Both the position numbers and the translations under genes were made by a program. Below the pieces are notes generated by a model that did no database searches, had not been told where the DNA came from, and worked only from the letters and a program-made list of their open reading frames with translations. A stretch of 64,000 nt of DNA. Origin: Lysinibacillus odysseyi 34hs-1 = NBRC 100172. Lineage in GTDB: Bacteria; Bacillota; Bacilli; Bacillales_A; Planococcaceae. The stretch covers positions 186,001 through 250,000 of the forward strand of contig NZ_BCVX01000006.1 of the NCBI RefSeq assembly GCF_001591965.1. The letters run 5' to 3'. Below are positions 1 to 8,670 of this stretch, piece after piece. Position 1 is the stretch's first letter, and every line of letters begins with the position of its first letter.

Positions 1-487
1 GGTGGAAAATCGTTACCGGTAATGCAGTGATTGCCTGGCGAATGAATTCATCATCTGTAAACAAAACAGCTTTCGAAATATTCTCCAGCTCATGAAGCGG
101 CTTATTCTTTGCAAGCTTTAATGGATCAAGCCCCTCATAAATCGGCTGCTCCTCGCCGCCAGTGTAGCTATATTCCCAATCGCTGTCAAATAAATACTTA
201 ACCTCATGCTGCATTGTCAACGCCTTTAATTTTTCTGCTGTCTCCGCATCAAATGAGACACACGATGATTGATCACCATGCCGTGTAAATGCTCCATTCC
301 CTCCGACCATTCGAAAACCATGATATTTTTCCGGTAAAACAGGAAGCAGATCCCGAATCGGCCGTGCCGAAGCGAATACAACTTCGTGCCCCGCTTCTAT
401 ACATTCATCCAGTGCCGCACAGATATCCGTTGTTAGCGGTTTTCCGTTAAAGCAAATTGTCCCATCTAAATCAAATACGAAAATCAT
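1..487 (-). CDS. HAD-superfamily hydrolase (Cof-like), C-terminus cut by window edge
   Basis: Only the N-terminal 162 residues lie in the window; the frame runs off the left edge. It opens with HAD motif I, DLDGT at residues 6-10, where the first Asp is the phospho-accepting nucleophile. A motif-II-like strand with Ser40 (VVFASARP) and a GGNGAF stretch at 62-67 follow, as in Cof-type (class IIB) sugar or nucleotide phosphatases. The ATG at 487 is preceded by AAAGGAGC at good spacing. The substrate cannot be inferred. It is transcribed away from the ktrB gene side with 285 bp between them. Confidence 0.8.
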   Translation of the reverse strand, partial: MIFVFDLDGTICFNGKPLTTDICAALDECIEAGHEVVFASARPIRDLLPVLPEKYHGFRMVGGNGAFTRHGDQSSCVSFDAETAEKLKALTMQHEVKYLFDSDWEYSYTGGEEQPIYEGLDPLKLAKNKPLHELENISKAVLFTDDEFIRQAITALPVTIFH

Positions 488-642
488 AACTGCTCCTTTC
501 AAACTGCCTGCTTTTCCTGCTGTCTACCTATATGACAGGCATATCTATTTCCATTATCAACAAATTCCCTCCGTATTGTCCAGCCTTCCCTTATAACTTC
601 ACTGTCTTTCTATCAAAACACTGAACAAAAGCATAGTTGTTC

Positions 643-684
643 TTCCTCTTTGGCTACGGGCTGTTGCATCTCCAAAGAGAGGAA
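643..684. repeat. Intergenic inverted repeat (hairpin)
   Basis: TTCCTCTTTGG at 643-653 pairs with CCAAAGAGAGGAA at 672-684 with one bulge. It sits between the HAD gene and ktrB. Neither strand has a clear T-run after it, so a terminator role is only possible. Confidence 0.35.
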
Positions 685-772
685 TACCAGTTCCTTTTTT
701 TGACGGACCTGCAAATTTTGCGCAAAAAATTGACAGCCAGCAGCAGCCGTCAATCTTTTCCCTCTTTTTCCC

Positions 773-2110
773 CTAGCCAATCATCACATTTCCTTTTACA
801 TATTGATACCGTTCCCGTCCTGTCTTTTTTACAATGGAAAAGACAATGGTAATAATGCCGACGCGCCCGATAAACATGGTGATAATAATAAGCACCTTAC
901 CAATTACTGATAGTTCAGGCGTCAGTCCCATTGACAATCCAACAGTCCCGAAGGCGGAGGTCGCCTCAAATAAATAAACAATGAAATCATAATTTTTCTC
1001 TGTCAGGCTCAATAGAAATGTTACAGCTATAACGATGAAGCCACCGCTTAGAGAGAGAGTCATAACTTTTAAAATAGTTTCCGTTACAATTCTCCGCTTA
1101 AACAAAACAACATCCTCTTTTCCTTGCAGCTGCCGGAATATGGCGGCTACAAGAACGGTGAAGGTCGTTACTTTAATCCCGCCGGCTGTCGAACCGGACC
1201 CTCCTCCGATGAACATGAGGAAGATTGTTAAAAGCAAGGTCCCATGGGTCAAATCCGCCATTGGCAGTGTATTGGCTCCTGCTGTACGCGGCGTCACACT
1301 ATGAAAAACTGCTCCTAGGATTTTTTCCGGCAACGTCAGCGTCCCCATTGTTTTCATATTAGTATACTCGAACAGGAAGACGAGAACTGCCCCTCCGACG
1401 AGCAAAACAGCTGTCGTACTTAGCACTACCTTTGTATGGAGGGAGAGCCTTCTTGCTTGGTGATATTCATATAGCTCATTAATGACAATAAAGCCAAGAC
1501 CTCCTGTCACAATCATCGTACAGATAACGAGGACAACAATCGGATCCCCTACATATTCAGTCAGGCTGCGAAATCCTCCCATCAGATCAAATCCTGCATT
1601 ATTAAAATTGGAGATCGCATGGAAAAAACCATAATAAATCGCTTTTGAAACAGGCATTTCATACGCAAATCTAGCAGCTAACACCGCCCCTCCAAGAAAT
1701 TCCATAACGAAGGTGAAAATGAAAATCCGCTTTGCAATTTTCACCATTCCCGCTGTCGAACTTGCATTGAACGCCTCTTTCAGTAATAAACGTTCTTTTA
1801 ATGAAATTTTTTTCCGCAGCATAATAAACAAAAACGTCGTAAACGTCATGAAACCAAGCCCGCCGATCTGAATCATCGCTAAGATACTTAGTTCACCAAA
1901 CATCGTAAACGTATCAGCAGTATCTACCACAACAAGCCCTGTTACACATGTTGCGGATGTCGCAGTAAAGAATGCATCTAAAAAAGGAAGCCCTTTTCCG
2001 TCCTCTGTTGCAATCGGCAGCGACAATACTCCCGTACCTATCAATATAATGACCGCAAAGCCCAACACTAAAATAGCTGATGGATTGAGCCGGTTTAATA
2101 AATAACCCAT
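773..2110 (-). CDS. ktrB: Ktr-type potassium uptake channel subunit (KtrB/KtrD, TrkH family)
   Basis: This is a 445-residue polytopic membrane protein of the TrkH/KtrB superfamily that conducts potassium into the cell. The four filter-loop signatures are visible in order: TCVTGL, NNAGF, PRTAGAN and FGTVGLS, each centred on the conserved Gly. The length matches B. subtilis KtrB/KtrD. I chose the ATG at 2110 because GGGGAG lies directly upstream; an upstream in-frame ATG at 2140 lacks a good site. No regulatory ktrA gene is adjacent, so it either works with a distant RCK protein or is a KtrD-like orphan. The gene sits behind a c-di-AMP riboswitch, which fits established control of potassium import in Bacilli. 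Confidence 0.92.
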   Translation of the reverse strand: MGYLLNRLNPSAILVLGFAVIILIGTGVLSLPIATEDGKGLPFLDAFFTATSATCVTGLVVVDTADTFTMFGELSILAMIQIGGLGFMTFTTFLFIMLRKKISLKERLLLKEAFNASSTAGMVKIAKRIFIFTFVMEFLGGAVLAARFAYEMPVSKAIYYGFFHAISNFNNAGFDLMGGFRSLTEYVGDPIVVLVICTMIVTGGLGFIVINELYEYHQARRLSLHTKVVLSTTAVLLVGGAVLVFLFEYTNMKTMGTLTLPEKILGAVFHSVTPRTAGANTLPMADLTHGTLLLTIFLMFIGGGSGSTAGGIKVTTFTVLVAAIFRQLQGKEDVVLFKRRIVTETILKVMTLSLSGGFIVIAVTFLLSLTEKNYDFIVYLFEATSAFGTVGLSMGLTPELSVIGKVLIIITMFIGRVGIITIVFSIVKKTGRERYQYVKGNVMIG

Positions 2111-2180
2111 TCTGATCTCCCCTGTATAATATAAAATCAACCAACTAGCAATCTCTTTCTTGCAAGGCTGGAAAGTTAAT

Positions 2181-2246
2181 AAAAAAAGACCGACTTCAAC
2201 TAGCAGATTTTTTGCATAGCAAAAAAACCCCTCGTTAAGGCGGTCT
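2181..2246 (-). terminator. Riboswitch expression-platform terminator
   Basis: On the minus strand AGACCG near 2246 pairs with CGGTCT near 2189 around an inner stem, and the structure is followed by seven T residues at 2181-2187. Its 5' arm overlaps the 3' arm of an alternative hairpin (AAGG-N-GGTC at 2257-2265 with GACC-N-CCTT at 2237-2245), so the two stems are mutually exclusive. Confidence 0.7.
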
Positions 2247-2261
2247 TATATAATAGGACCT

Positions 2262-2398
2262 CCTTCGCTTTAGCCGACGAAGTTAGCTGACGGGTAGGAT
2301 GGCGAAAGAGTCTATCATCCCTTCTGCTAGGCAGAATTAACCCCAAAAGATTGGTTCCTCCGTTCTCATGACATGAGATTGAGCCATATAATTTTGAA
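2262..2398 (-). ncRNA. c-di-AMP riboswitch aptamer (ydaO/yuaA type)
   Basis: Read on the minus strand, the region contains the conserved core words of the ydaO class: CGGAGGAACC near 2362, TTTTGGGG near 2347, and CCGTCAGCTAAC at about 2281-2292 followed by TTCGTCGGC. It lies 150-290 bp upstream of ktrB. In Bacillus this aptamer is an OFF switch: c-di-AMP binding causes termination ahead of potassium uptake genes. The exact ends are approximate. Confidence 0.88.
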
Positions 2399-2483
2399 TT
2401 AATGAATGTATTCTACTCCTCGGCCAGCAGTTTGTAAATACGCTTTTGACCTGTACAGAAAAACTTTTTCAAAGCTTTCAATT

Positions 2484-2510
2484 AAAAAAACAGCAGCCTG
2501 TTGGCTGCTG
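2484..2510 (-). terminator. Intrinsic terminator of the sigma/DUF4179 operon
   Basis: On the minus strand CAGCAGCC, a 4-base loop and GGCTGCTG are followed by seven T residues, immediately after the stop codon of the DUF4179 gene. Confidence 0.9.
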
Positions 2511-2513
2511 CAA

Positions 2514-3623
2514 TCATTTAGATAACGGAACCTCTATCGGTCCGATCATATACGGCTCCCCGACTACTTCAAGTGGGGTAATACTGCCACTTTCAGCTGC
2601 ACGAGGAGTGCCTAATTTTAAAACAGATACATATGGCGTAATAATTAGAGACGACGCATCCTTATGAATAGCGTTCATCATCAGGCGTGTTTGGCCCAGG
2701 TTATTTAGCTCTTTTTCAACAGCAACACCGTGGTCAGTAATGGTCGTGTATTCATTCCCTAAATTGTCTGCTACCTTATATTCCACTTCGATACCATGCC
2801 AGTTTTCGATTGGCGGCTGGAATTGGTCGTGCAGTACCTTTTCAGTCAAATACAATGTGGTAGTGACTGGCGTTTCCACCATCTTGCTCATATTAATTTC
2901 GAACCCTTCTTCCTGCAGCAGCAGACCGTCATCCGAAAGCTTTGTCGTCTTGCTCTTCAACGTCTTCAGGTGGAACTGGAAGTCCCAGTCTCCTTCGTAC
3001 GCGGTTGAAACATGATCAAAATCCATCACGGTATTTCCGTTCCAGCTAATATGCAATTCTTCGGGTTTGCTTCCCTTCACGAGCTGGTAAACGAACAGCC
3101 CTGCATACTCATGTTCATCTACTTTCTGGGCAAGATAGTTTGTGGAGTAGCCGCCGTACTTATATCTTTCCTTTACCTCTTCGATAATAAAAGGACCATC
3201 CAACGCAGGTCTTGCCCCCAGATCTTTTTCACTTGTCATTGTGTAGGCGATCGTAACATTCTCTCCGTCATACACCGCATCTGTCACGGTGATGCTGATC
3301 CCATTGCTTTCTTTCGTCACCCCAATATCTGTCGCAAATTCTTCATAACCTTTAAACATGTACTTATTTTCATCATTGAACCGCTCGAATACGTTGGAGA
3401 GGAAAGGAATCTTCTCAGCATAGGCGGGAAAAGCAATACCCGCCGTAATATTTGCGGCAAGAAGGAGGGCTGCTGCCATGCCTGCTATTTTCGGAATTTG
3501 TTTTCTTTTCCTCCTCTTTAATACTCGCTGTTTGATCCGTGCCATTTCAAATTCACTGACTTCCATCGGCTCAAGCTCCATGTCTATGTTTAGTTGATTG
3601 AATTGCTTATATACCTTCTTCAT
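2514..3623 (-). CDS. DUF4179 domain protein, probable membrane anti-sigma partner
   Basis: This 369-residue protein has a charged cytoplasmic N-terminus of about 45 residues, one membrane segment at about 46-66 and a large extracytoplasmic region, the architecture of DUF4179 proteins encoded next to ECF sigma factors. The start at 3623 follows a strong GGAGGGG site, and it overlaps the sigma gene end by 17 bp, which indicates translational coupling. The likely role is to hold the sigma factor at the membrane until an envelope signal arrives; that is inferred from context and family. A terminator follows directly. Confidence 0.8.
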   Translation of the reverse strand: MKKVYKQFNQLNIDMELEPMEVSEFEMARIKQRVLKRRKRKQIPKIAGMAAALLLAANITAGIAFPAYAEKIPFLSNVFERFNDENKYMFKGYEEFATDIGVTKESNGISITVTDAVYDGENVTIAYTMTSEKDLGARPALDGPFIIEEVKERYKYGGYSTNYLAQKVDEHEYAGLFVYQLVKGSKPEELHISWNGNTVMDFDHVSTAYEGDWDFQFHLKTLKSKTTKLSDDGLLLQEEGFEINMSKMVETPVTTTLYLTEKVLHDQFQPPIENWHGIEVEYKVADNLGNEYTTITDHGVAVEKELNNLGQTRLMMNAIHKDASSLIITPYVSVLKLGTPRAAESGSITPLEVVGEPYMIGPIEVPLSK

Positions 3624-4173
3624 TGAACACCCCTCCTGCATACATCTGTTTCAAATTTTTCTTGCCCCGGTACAATCGGTTATCAACAGCAGCCTTTGTG
3701 ATTCCAAGCGTTTTACCGATCTCTTCATTTTTCATGTTTAAAAAATATTTCATCAGGAAAATATCGCGGTCTATCTTTTCCAGTTTTTTCATGATGATCA
3801 TCAAGTCATGTGCATCACTTTTTAAGAGAAACTCTTCCTCTGCTGACTGTACATGTAAGCGTATATCATCTACATCCGTTATGACCGGGCTTCGCGCGAG
3901 CTTTCGCTGCCTATCGACTGCCTTGAATTTCGCAATCGTACAAAGCCATTTTCGGAAATCCTCTTCATTCCCTTCAAACTGCTTGGCATTTTCATAGGCG
4001 CCGATGAAAACATCACTGATACATTCTTCTACCATGTATGGATCTTTGTATGAATGTAATGCATTATATACGACCGCTTTTACAATTCCTGCGTATTGCT
4101 CAATCACATATTCAAGCGCTGATTCCCTGCCCTTTTTGAAATACTTTATAAAATTGTCACTTGTAATGTTCAT
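3607..4173 (-). CDS. ECF-type RNA polymerase sigma factor
   Basis: This 188-residue sigma-70 family protein has region 2 (about residues 15-80, with the ECISDVFIGAYENA stretch) and a region 4 helix-turn-helix (EEIGKTLGITKAAVDNRLYR) near the C-terminus. The ATG at 4173 is chosen because TAGGAGTA precedes it; longer in-frame starts up to 4245 lack a site. It is co-transcribed with the overlapping DUF4179 gene, the usual sigma/anti-sigma order. No autoregulatory promoter was recognised with confidence. Confidence 0.88.
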   Translation of the reverse strand: MNITSDNFIKYFKKGRESALEYVIEQYAGIVKAVVYNALHSYKDPYMVEECISDVFIGAYENAKQFEGNEEDFRKWLCTIAKFKAVDRQRKLARSPVITDVDDIRLHVQSAEEEFLLKSDAHDLMIIMKKLEKIDRDIFLMKYFLNMKNEEIGKTLGITKAAVDNRLYRGKKNLKQMYAGGVFNEEGI

Positions 4174-4340
4174 ACAATATACTCCTAATTCGAATTTAAA
4201 GGCCTTTATATGTAATACATCGTTTGATGGAAAAAATATTCTCACCCTGTTTTTTTCATTTCGGATAAATTCAGCTGGATGCTTTATATTTCTTATTGAA
4301 AAGCGTAATTCTTATATATAATTCATCACCGTAAACCGGG

Positions 4341-4477
4341 GTTGATTTCCGTTCTGGCTGGACACTTTCTGCGAGGGCACGGCTTGGGCTGAATGGTTTC
4401 AGGGATAGACCTCCAAATCGTTGGATTTTCCGCGCGTTCTGATTCCCAGGGAGTCACCAGCCGTCACTCTAATCAAC
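4341..4477 (+). repeat. Interspersed ~137-bp element, copy A
   Basis: The element starts with GTTGATTTCC and ends with AATCAAC, so it has short terminal inverted repeats. Internal words TTCTGGCTGGAC, CTTTCTGCG, GGCACGGCT and GGATTTTCC recur in copy B at 22510-22648 in reverse orientation. It fills much of the 470-bp gap between the sigma gene and the HD gene. I see no coding potential. The pattern resembles a GTTGATT-bounded repeat common in Bacillales genomes, but I cannot name it securely. Confidence 0.8.
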
Positions 4478-4642
4478 TCATTGTCATACTAGCTTATCAT
4501 CCCTAACTCACAGTTTATTTACTTATATATTCCATTTTATCAAATGCGAGGTTAATCTTAAGGGAGGTTATGCTTAATTTCTGCGACTACCTGAACGGTC
4601 AAAAAACTATTTAGAAAGCTTCATTGAATAAGGAGGGCTCCT

Positions 4643-5623
4643 ATGCAGATAATCGATGAAATATATGGTACTTATATGATAGACGGAGTGCTAAAAGAGC
4701 TCATTCTTAGCGAGCCGCTACAAAGACTGAAAGGTATCTACCAAGGAGGGGCAAGCTATTTTGTGAACGAGAGTTGGAATGTCACCAGATATGACCATTC
4801 GGTAGGTGTCATGCTGCTTATTCAAAGACTCGGGGGAAGTATCGAGGAGCAAATCGCCGGGCTACTGCATGATGTCTCCCATACTGCATTCTCGCATGTT
4901 ATTGATTTTGCTCTCCATAATAAAGAAGAGAATTTTCATGAAGAAATTTACGAGCAAATCATAATGGCATCTGATATTCCTCATATTCTAACTGCTTACG
5001 GCTATAACTATAAGGAGCTGCTTGACGAGACGAGATGGACTCTTTTGGAGCAGCCTGCTCCGGAGCTATGTGCCGATAGAATTGACTATACACTGCGGGA
5101 TATGTACCGGTACGGCAATATTTCGATGGAAGAGATTCATTCCTTTTTAGAGGCTCTTTTTGTATTGGGAGGCAAAGTATATATAGGAGATGTAAAAACT
5201 GCCGAATGGTTTGTCCGTACTTACTATATGGAGGTCATTGATTTCTTTTTGAATCCCCTGAATGTGTACGGCTATGATGTTTTAGCAAGAACATTAAAAT
5301 TGGCGCTCGATCAACAGCTGATCACCATTGACACGCTTCTTGGAAGAGATGAAGAAGTGATGGCACTTTTACGTTCATTGGATGACCATGATATAAAAGG
5401 ATTGCTTGATGGATTACATCCCTTAGTAGATGTGATAGAAGATCGGTATAACTATGATATCCATGTTATAGGCAAAATGAGATGTATCGATCCATCCATT
5501 CCTATAAACGGCCAACTCGTCCGTTCTTCTTCCGTGTCCCAAGAAATAGTAAAGATGAATCAAGCAGCTAAACAAAAGGCAGAGGAAGGAATGTTTGTAA
5601 AAGTACAATCTGCTTCAAAGTAA
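4643..5623 (+). CDS. HD-domain metal-dependent phosphohydrolase
   Basis: This 326-residue protein carries the H...HD...D pattern: His52 in RYDHSVG, His76-Asp77 in LLHDVSH, and an Asp in LCADRIDY. It is in the HD family of nucleotide and dNTP phosphohydrolases (YdhJ-like length). The start follows AAGGAGGG. It is monocistronic. The substrate is not deducible; family members cleave phosphate from nucleotides or second messengers. Confidence 0.85.
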   Translation: MQIIDEIYGTYMIDGVLKELILSEPLQRLKGIYQGGASYFVNESWNVTRYDHSVGVMLLIQRLGGSIEEQIAGLLHDVSHTAFSHVIDFALHNKEENFHEEIYEQIIMASDIPHILTAYGYNYKELLDETRWTLLEQPAPELCADRIDYTLRDMYRYGNISMEEIHSFLEALFVLGGKVYIGDVKTAEWFVRTYYMEVIDFFLNPLNVYGYDVLARTLKLALDQQLITIDTLLGRDEEVMALLRSLDDHDIKGLLDGLHPLVDVIEDRYNYDIHVIGKMRCIDPSIPINGQLVRSSSVSQEIVKMNQAAKQKAEEGMFVKVQSASK

Positions 5624-5640
5624 TTCCTTATCTGCTTTAC

Positions 5641-5675
5641 TAAAGAGCCCTGATTTAGAAAATCTGGACTCTTTA
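5641..5675. terminator. Inverted repeat between convergent genes
   Basis: TAAAGAG at 5641 and CTCTTTA at 5669 frame an inner CTGATTT/AATCTGG stem. It lies between the convergent HD gene and the next small gene. The T-run is poor on both strands, so termination is only probable. Confidence 0.4.
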
Positions 5676-5981
5676 GCTCCCCTTATGTAAAGAGGGTTTT
5701 TCATCATTCACCTCTACAATCTTCCCTGTCCTGTATTGATACACTTCCTTCGTATCTTCTCTTTCTACTTGCCACTTTTCATAGCCTGAGAATAAACTAT
5801 GCTTTCTTAATATTAGCTGTGGCATCTCCTTTATCTGTCCATCTTCCTGAATAAAAGCGCTCACTTCTCCAAGAACGAGCTGTTCCTTTTCCCGCATCTG
5901 CTTCGTGTAAACTGAGATAGCACCCATCACAATAGGGAAGAAAAGCGCAGCTAGTACACTCCTGCATACTAATTTCCCCAC
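5673..5981 (-). CDS. Small membrane-anchored protein of unknown function
   Basis: This 102-residue protein has one N-terminal hydrophobic segment (about residues 6-24) followed by a hydrophilic domain rich in Glu and Lys. The frame opens with GTG preceded by GGGGGG at 9-10 bp, and no ATG is better placed. I do not recognise the family. It is convergent with the HD gene and divergent from trmO. Confidence 0.6.
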   Translation of the reverse strand: MGKLVCRSVLAALFFPIVMGAISVYTKQMREKEQLVLGEVSAFIQEDGQIKEMPQLILRKHSLFSGYEKWQVEREDTKEVYQYRTGKIVEVNDEKPSLHKGS

Positions 5982-6113
5982 TTCCTAGCCCCCCTTGCTG
6001 CTTTTATTAAAAGCTTGACGCCCCTTTATAAGCGAGGTTCCAAATGGTAGAATAAATGTAAATAAAAACATAGCCATTGCCCGCTTGGAAACTGGAAAAA
6101 GGAGGCAGTAACC

Positions 6114-6575
6114 ATGCATTATTCCATCAAACCCGTTGCATTTGTACGGAATACAAGAAGCGCAGTAGAAGATGATTATTGGGGAACGGTCTTATCTACC
6201 ATTGAATTGGCAGAAGATTTACATGAGGAAGCACTAGCAGGGATTGGAGACTTCTCTCACTTAGATATTATTTTCTACTTTGATCAAGTAGCAGATGAGA
6301 AAATTCAATATGAGGCAAGACACCCACGAAATAACGATCAATACCCTAAAGTTGGGATATTTGCACAGCGAGGAAAAAACAGACCGAACAAGCTTGGTTT
6401 AACGACCGTAACACTACGAGAGGTCAAAAAAAGAAGTTTACTCGTAAGTGGATTGGATGCTGTCGATGGCACACCTATTATCGATATAAAACCTGTTATG
6501 GCGGAGTTTTTACCAAAGGGAAAGGTTACACAGCCCGAGTGGTCTATTAAATTAATGGAAAACTACTGGTCATAA
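6114..6575 (+). CDS. trmO: tRNA (N6-threonylcarbamoyladenosine(37)-N6)-methyltransferase TrmO-like
   Basis: This 153-residue protein of the TsaA/UPF0066 family methylates t6A37 of certain tRNAs using S-adenosylmethionine. The family signature FAQRGKNRPNKLGLT lies at about residues 83-97, with DIKPV downstream, and the size fits a single-domain TrmO. The start follows AAAGGAGG. It is a single gene closed by a terminator at 6630. Confidence 0.85.
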   Translation: MHYSIKPVAFVRNTRSAVEDDYWGTVLSTIELAEDLHEEALAGIGDFSHLDIIFYFDQVADEKIQYEARHPRNNDQYPKVGIFAQRGKNRPNKLGLTTVTLREVKKRSLLVSGLDAVDGTPIIDIKPVMAEFLPKGKVTQPEWSIKLMENYWS

Positions 6576-6629
6576 TAAAAAGTTTTACGCTGTCTTCTCA
6601 CGGAATACTTATCCCGTCTTTCATAATAG

Positions 6630-6662
6630 AGGACCCTCCTATTAACTTGAGGGTCCTTTATT
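6630..6662. terminator. Bidirectional terminator
   Basis: AGGACCCTC at 6630-6638 and GAGGGTCCT at 6649-6657 form a perfect 9-bp stem followed by TTTATT, between the convergent trmO and TPR genes. Confidence 0.85.
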
Positions 6663-6679
6663 ACTTCTACAGCTTTTGT

Positions 6680-7900
6680 TTATGTCCGCTCCTTATAATA
6701 AACTTGCGCTTGCAGAAGATAGTAATAATCACGGCCTGTTATATCGTCTTCACCGCTGTGGCAAAAGCTATATTGCTTTGCATCTACTACAGGTACTAAC
6801 AAAGCCTCTACTTCTCGTTCTGTGAGCAGCTGCGGTATAAAAATACCGATACTGTTTGTCAGGCATGTCCAGCTGAGGGGATACTGATCTTTCACGACTG
6901 GCAGGATTGATGCCGCATCAGCGTGCTGGATGAGGATAAACGTGCCTGTTGCGGATTCTACCTCCGCGTAAAAATCCTTCGCCTTTAGGAAATGAGGCAT
7001 ATTTACATGGATTTCCGCAGAAACTTTTTTGTTTATTTGCTTTTTCACTTCCCCTAACCGGCGATAATGCTCATACTGCTGCTCATATGCCTTATAGACG
7101 GGCAGATTCATTGCCTTAGCGGCGAGCTTCATTGTCTTATAAATATTTTCGTACCCCGCTACATAGCCCTTCAACGCAGAATCCTGCTCTAAAATAATAA
7201 GTGCTTTTTTACTCGTTTCCAGCGATTGTATATATTCACCCGCGGTATATTGGCAATACTGTAATGCATGGAGCACGCGTACCCTCGTCATATTATTCAG
7301 ATCTTTTTCTAAAAACAGGGCAATCTTTCGCTTCACATTGTCAAACTTTCGGAGCATCGTCATAATCCGGAAGTACATTAAATGCCCCTCTACATAACTA
7401 TTACTATTTTGATCTTCTATTTTTTCGGCAACGATCATATTAAACTTCAAGAATTGGTAAATTGTCTGGATAGGTACATGCCGTTTTTCGAAAGCAGCAG
7501 TCATATTATTGATGGCCACGACCAGCTGTAAGTGATATTGGTATTGGAAAGCCAGGCTGATACTTTTCTGATAATACTGCAGACATTCCTCATAATCATG
7601 CCCGATATGCAGATAATAATGCCCTAACAGCAGGTTCATCTTTGTGCGGATGAACGGATTTGTGTGTTCCTTTAGTATATTCTCATAATGGTTAAATAAA
7701 CGCTTAAAGCTCTCTCCATCATTTAAAACGATGTAGATATCTAAAAGTTGGAGACATAGCGCGATACCTAGCTCATCCAGATGAGGATGACGGTCCAGCA
7801 AATATTCACCAAACTCCCCGGCTTCTTTATAGCGCTCCATTTTGATTAAATACTCGATATTTTTTATCGCTTCTTCATCAATCCGTGGTTTTATAGCCAT
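6680..7900 (-). CDS. TPR-repeat protein without an output domain, related in layout to the neighbouring diguanylate cyclase
   Basis: The 406 residues are almost entirely helical with degenerate tetratricopeptide-like repeats, for example RYKEAGEFGEYLLDRHP near the N-terminus and EYIQSLETSKKALIIL in the middle. The C-terminal ~100 residues form a mixed alpha/beta segment with no catalytic motif I recognise. The opening resembles the TPR half of the GGDEF protein encoded at 8671-10077. The start follows AGGTG. It may be a sensor or scaffold; the function is not known. Confidence 0.6.
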   Translation of the reverse strand: MAIKPRIDEEAIKNIEYLIKMERYKEAGEFGEYLLDRHPHLDELGIALCLQLLDIYIVLNDGESFKRLFNHYENILKEHTNPFIRTKMNLLLGHYYLHIGHDYEECLQYYQKSISLAFQYQYHLQLVVAINNMTAAFEKRHVPIQTIYQFLKFNMIVAEKIEDQNSNSYVEGHLMYFRIMTMLRKFDNVKRKIALFLEKDLNNMTRVRVLHALQYCQYTAGEYIQSLETSKKALIILEQDSALKGYVAGYENIYKTMKLAAKAMNLPVYKAYEQQYEHYRRLGEVKKQINKKVSAEIHVNMPHFLKAKDFYAEVESATGTFILIQHADAASILPVVKDQYPLSWTCLTNSIGIFIPQLLTEREVEALLVPVVDAKQYSFCHSGEDDITGRDYYYLLQAQVYYKERT

Positions 7901-8092
7901 CTTTTATCACCTATGTCCACTTAATTTTAATATAAAACTATTTCCCTCAAAATAAAAACGACAAACTTTCTTTCCAGTTTAGTGTATCTTCGACAAATAG
8001 TTATGATGGTGAAAAGGGAGATAGGCCAACTTGCAGAAACCACTTAGTAGAAACAATAAAGATAATTATTTTGCCTTTTCGTTTCATCTCTA

Positions 8093-8490
8093 CTATGAAT
8101 ATTGCTTTTGTTCGTTTTGCTTGATTGCTTCCAAGTGTTGCCTGATGATATGCTCATCAACCTGTGCATATTGTTTTAATGCATAGTAAATAAACTGCAC
8201 CTGCTTATAGATGAGGAGGTACTTCCGACAATACATACTGCAAGGCCCTTATATGTGTTTTATTTTGTTTAATCGGATTGTAAAAGGGATACTTCTTGCC
8301 ATTTGGAAACACCTGCGTCCCATTTTTGCAATCTCCGTTTCCGTAGATCCAAGCGCTGTAATTTTTATTCCTTTGTTAAACAGCACTTTTATGAGGGACT
8401 GCCCTGTTTCACTTTTATATATTTGGTGAGATGGCAGAACTTCACTTACTTTCTTTTTTAATAAACCAAACAGAATCCCCTTCGCCCGAA
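8093..8490 (-). pseudogene. Remnant of a NERD-domain (nuclease-related) protein
   Basis: The minus strand encodes, in shifting frames, a recognisable NERD core: NKNYSAWIYG and then GKKYPFYNPIKQNKTHIRAL between about 8220 and 8370. Both NYSGxIYG-like and NPxxQNxxHIxAL words are hallmarks of the family. The core frame stops at 8205, and helical tail words (YALKQYAQVDEH, ending at 8093) continue in another frame. Several frameshifts are needed to join the pieces, so the gene is dead. No start or ribosome binding site was identified. Confidence 0.7.
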
Positions 8491-8670
8491 AGGAGATTAA
8501 TACAAATTTAATACAATTATACAGTTACTTATACTTTTTATATTTATTCATTGCCCGATATCTATACCGCTTACTCTACTGCTCAAATAGCGATGCTCTT
8601 TTTGAATGATAGACATAATAATGGGTGAAAAATCAGATAAAAAATCGAAAGTAACGTACATTACTTTCGT

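Noticed and set aside
8211..8429. A 72-codon plus-strand frame
   Set aside because: It is antisense to the NERD remnant, whose minus-strand wording is clearly meaningful, and it lacks a family match.
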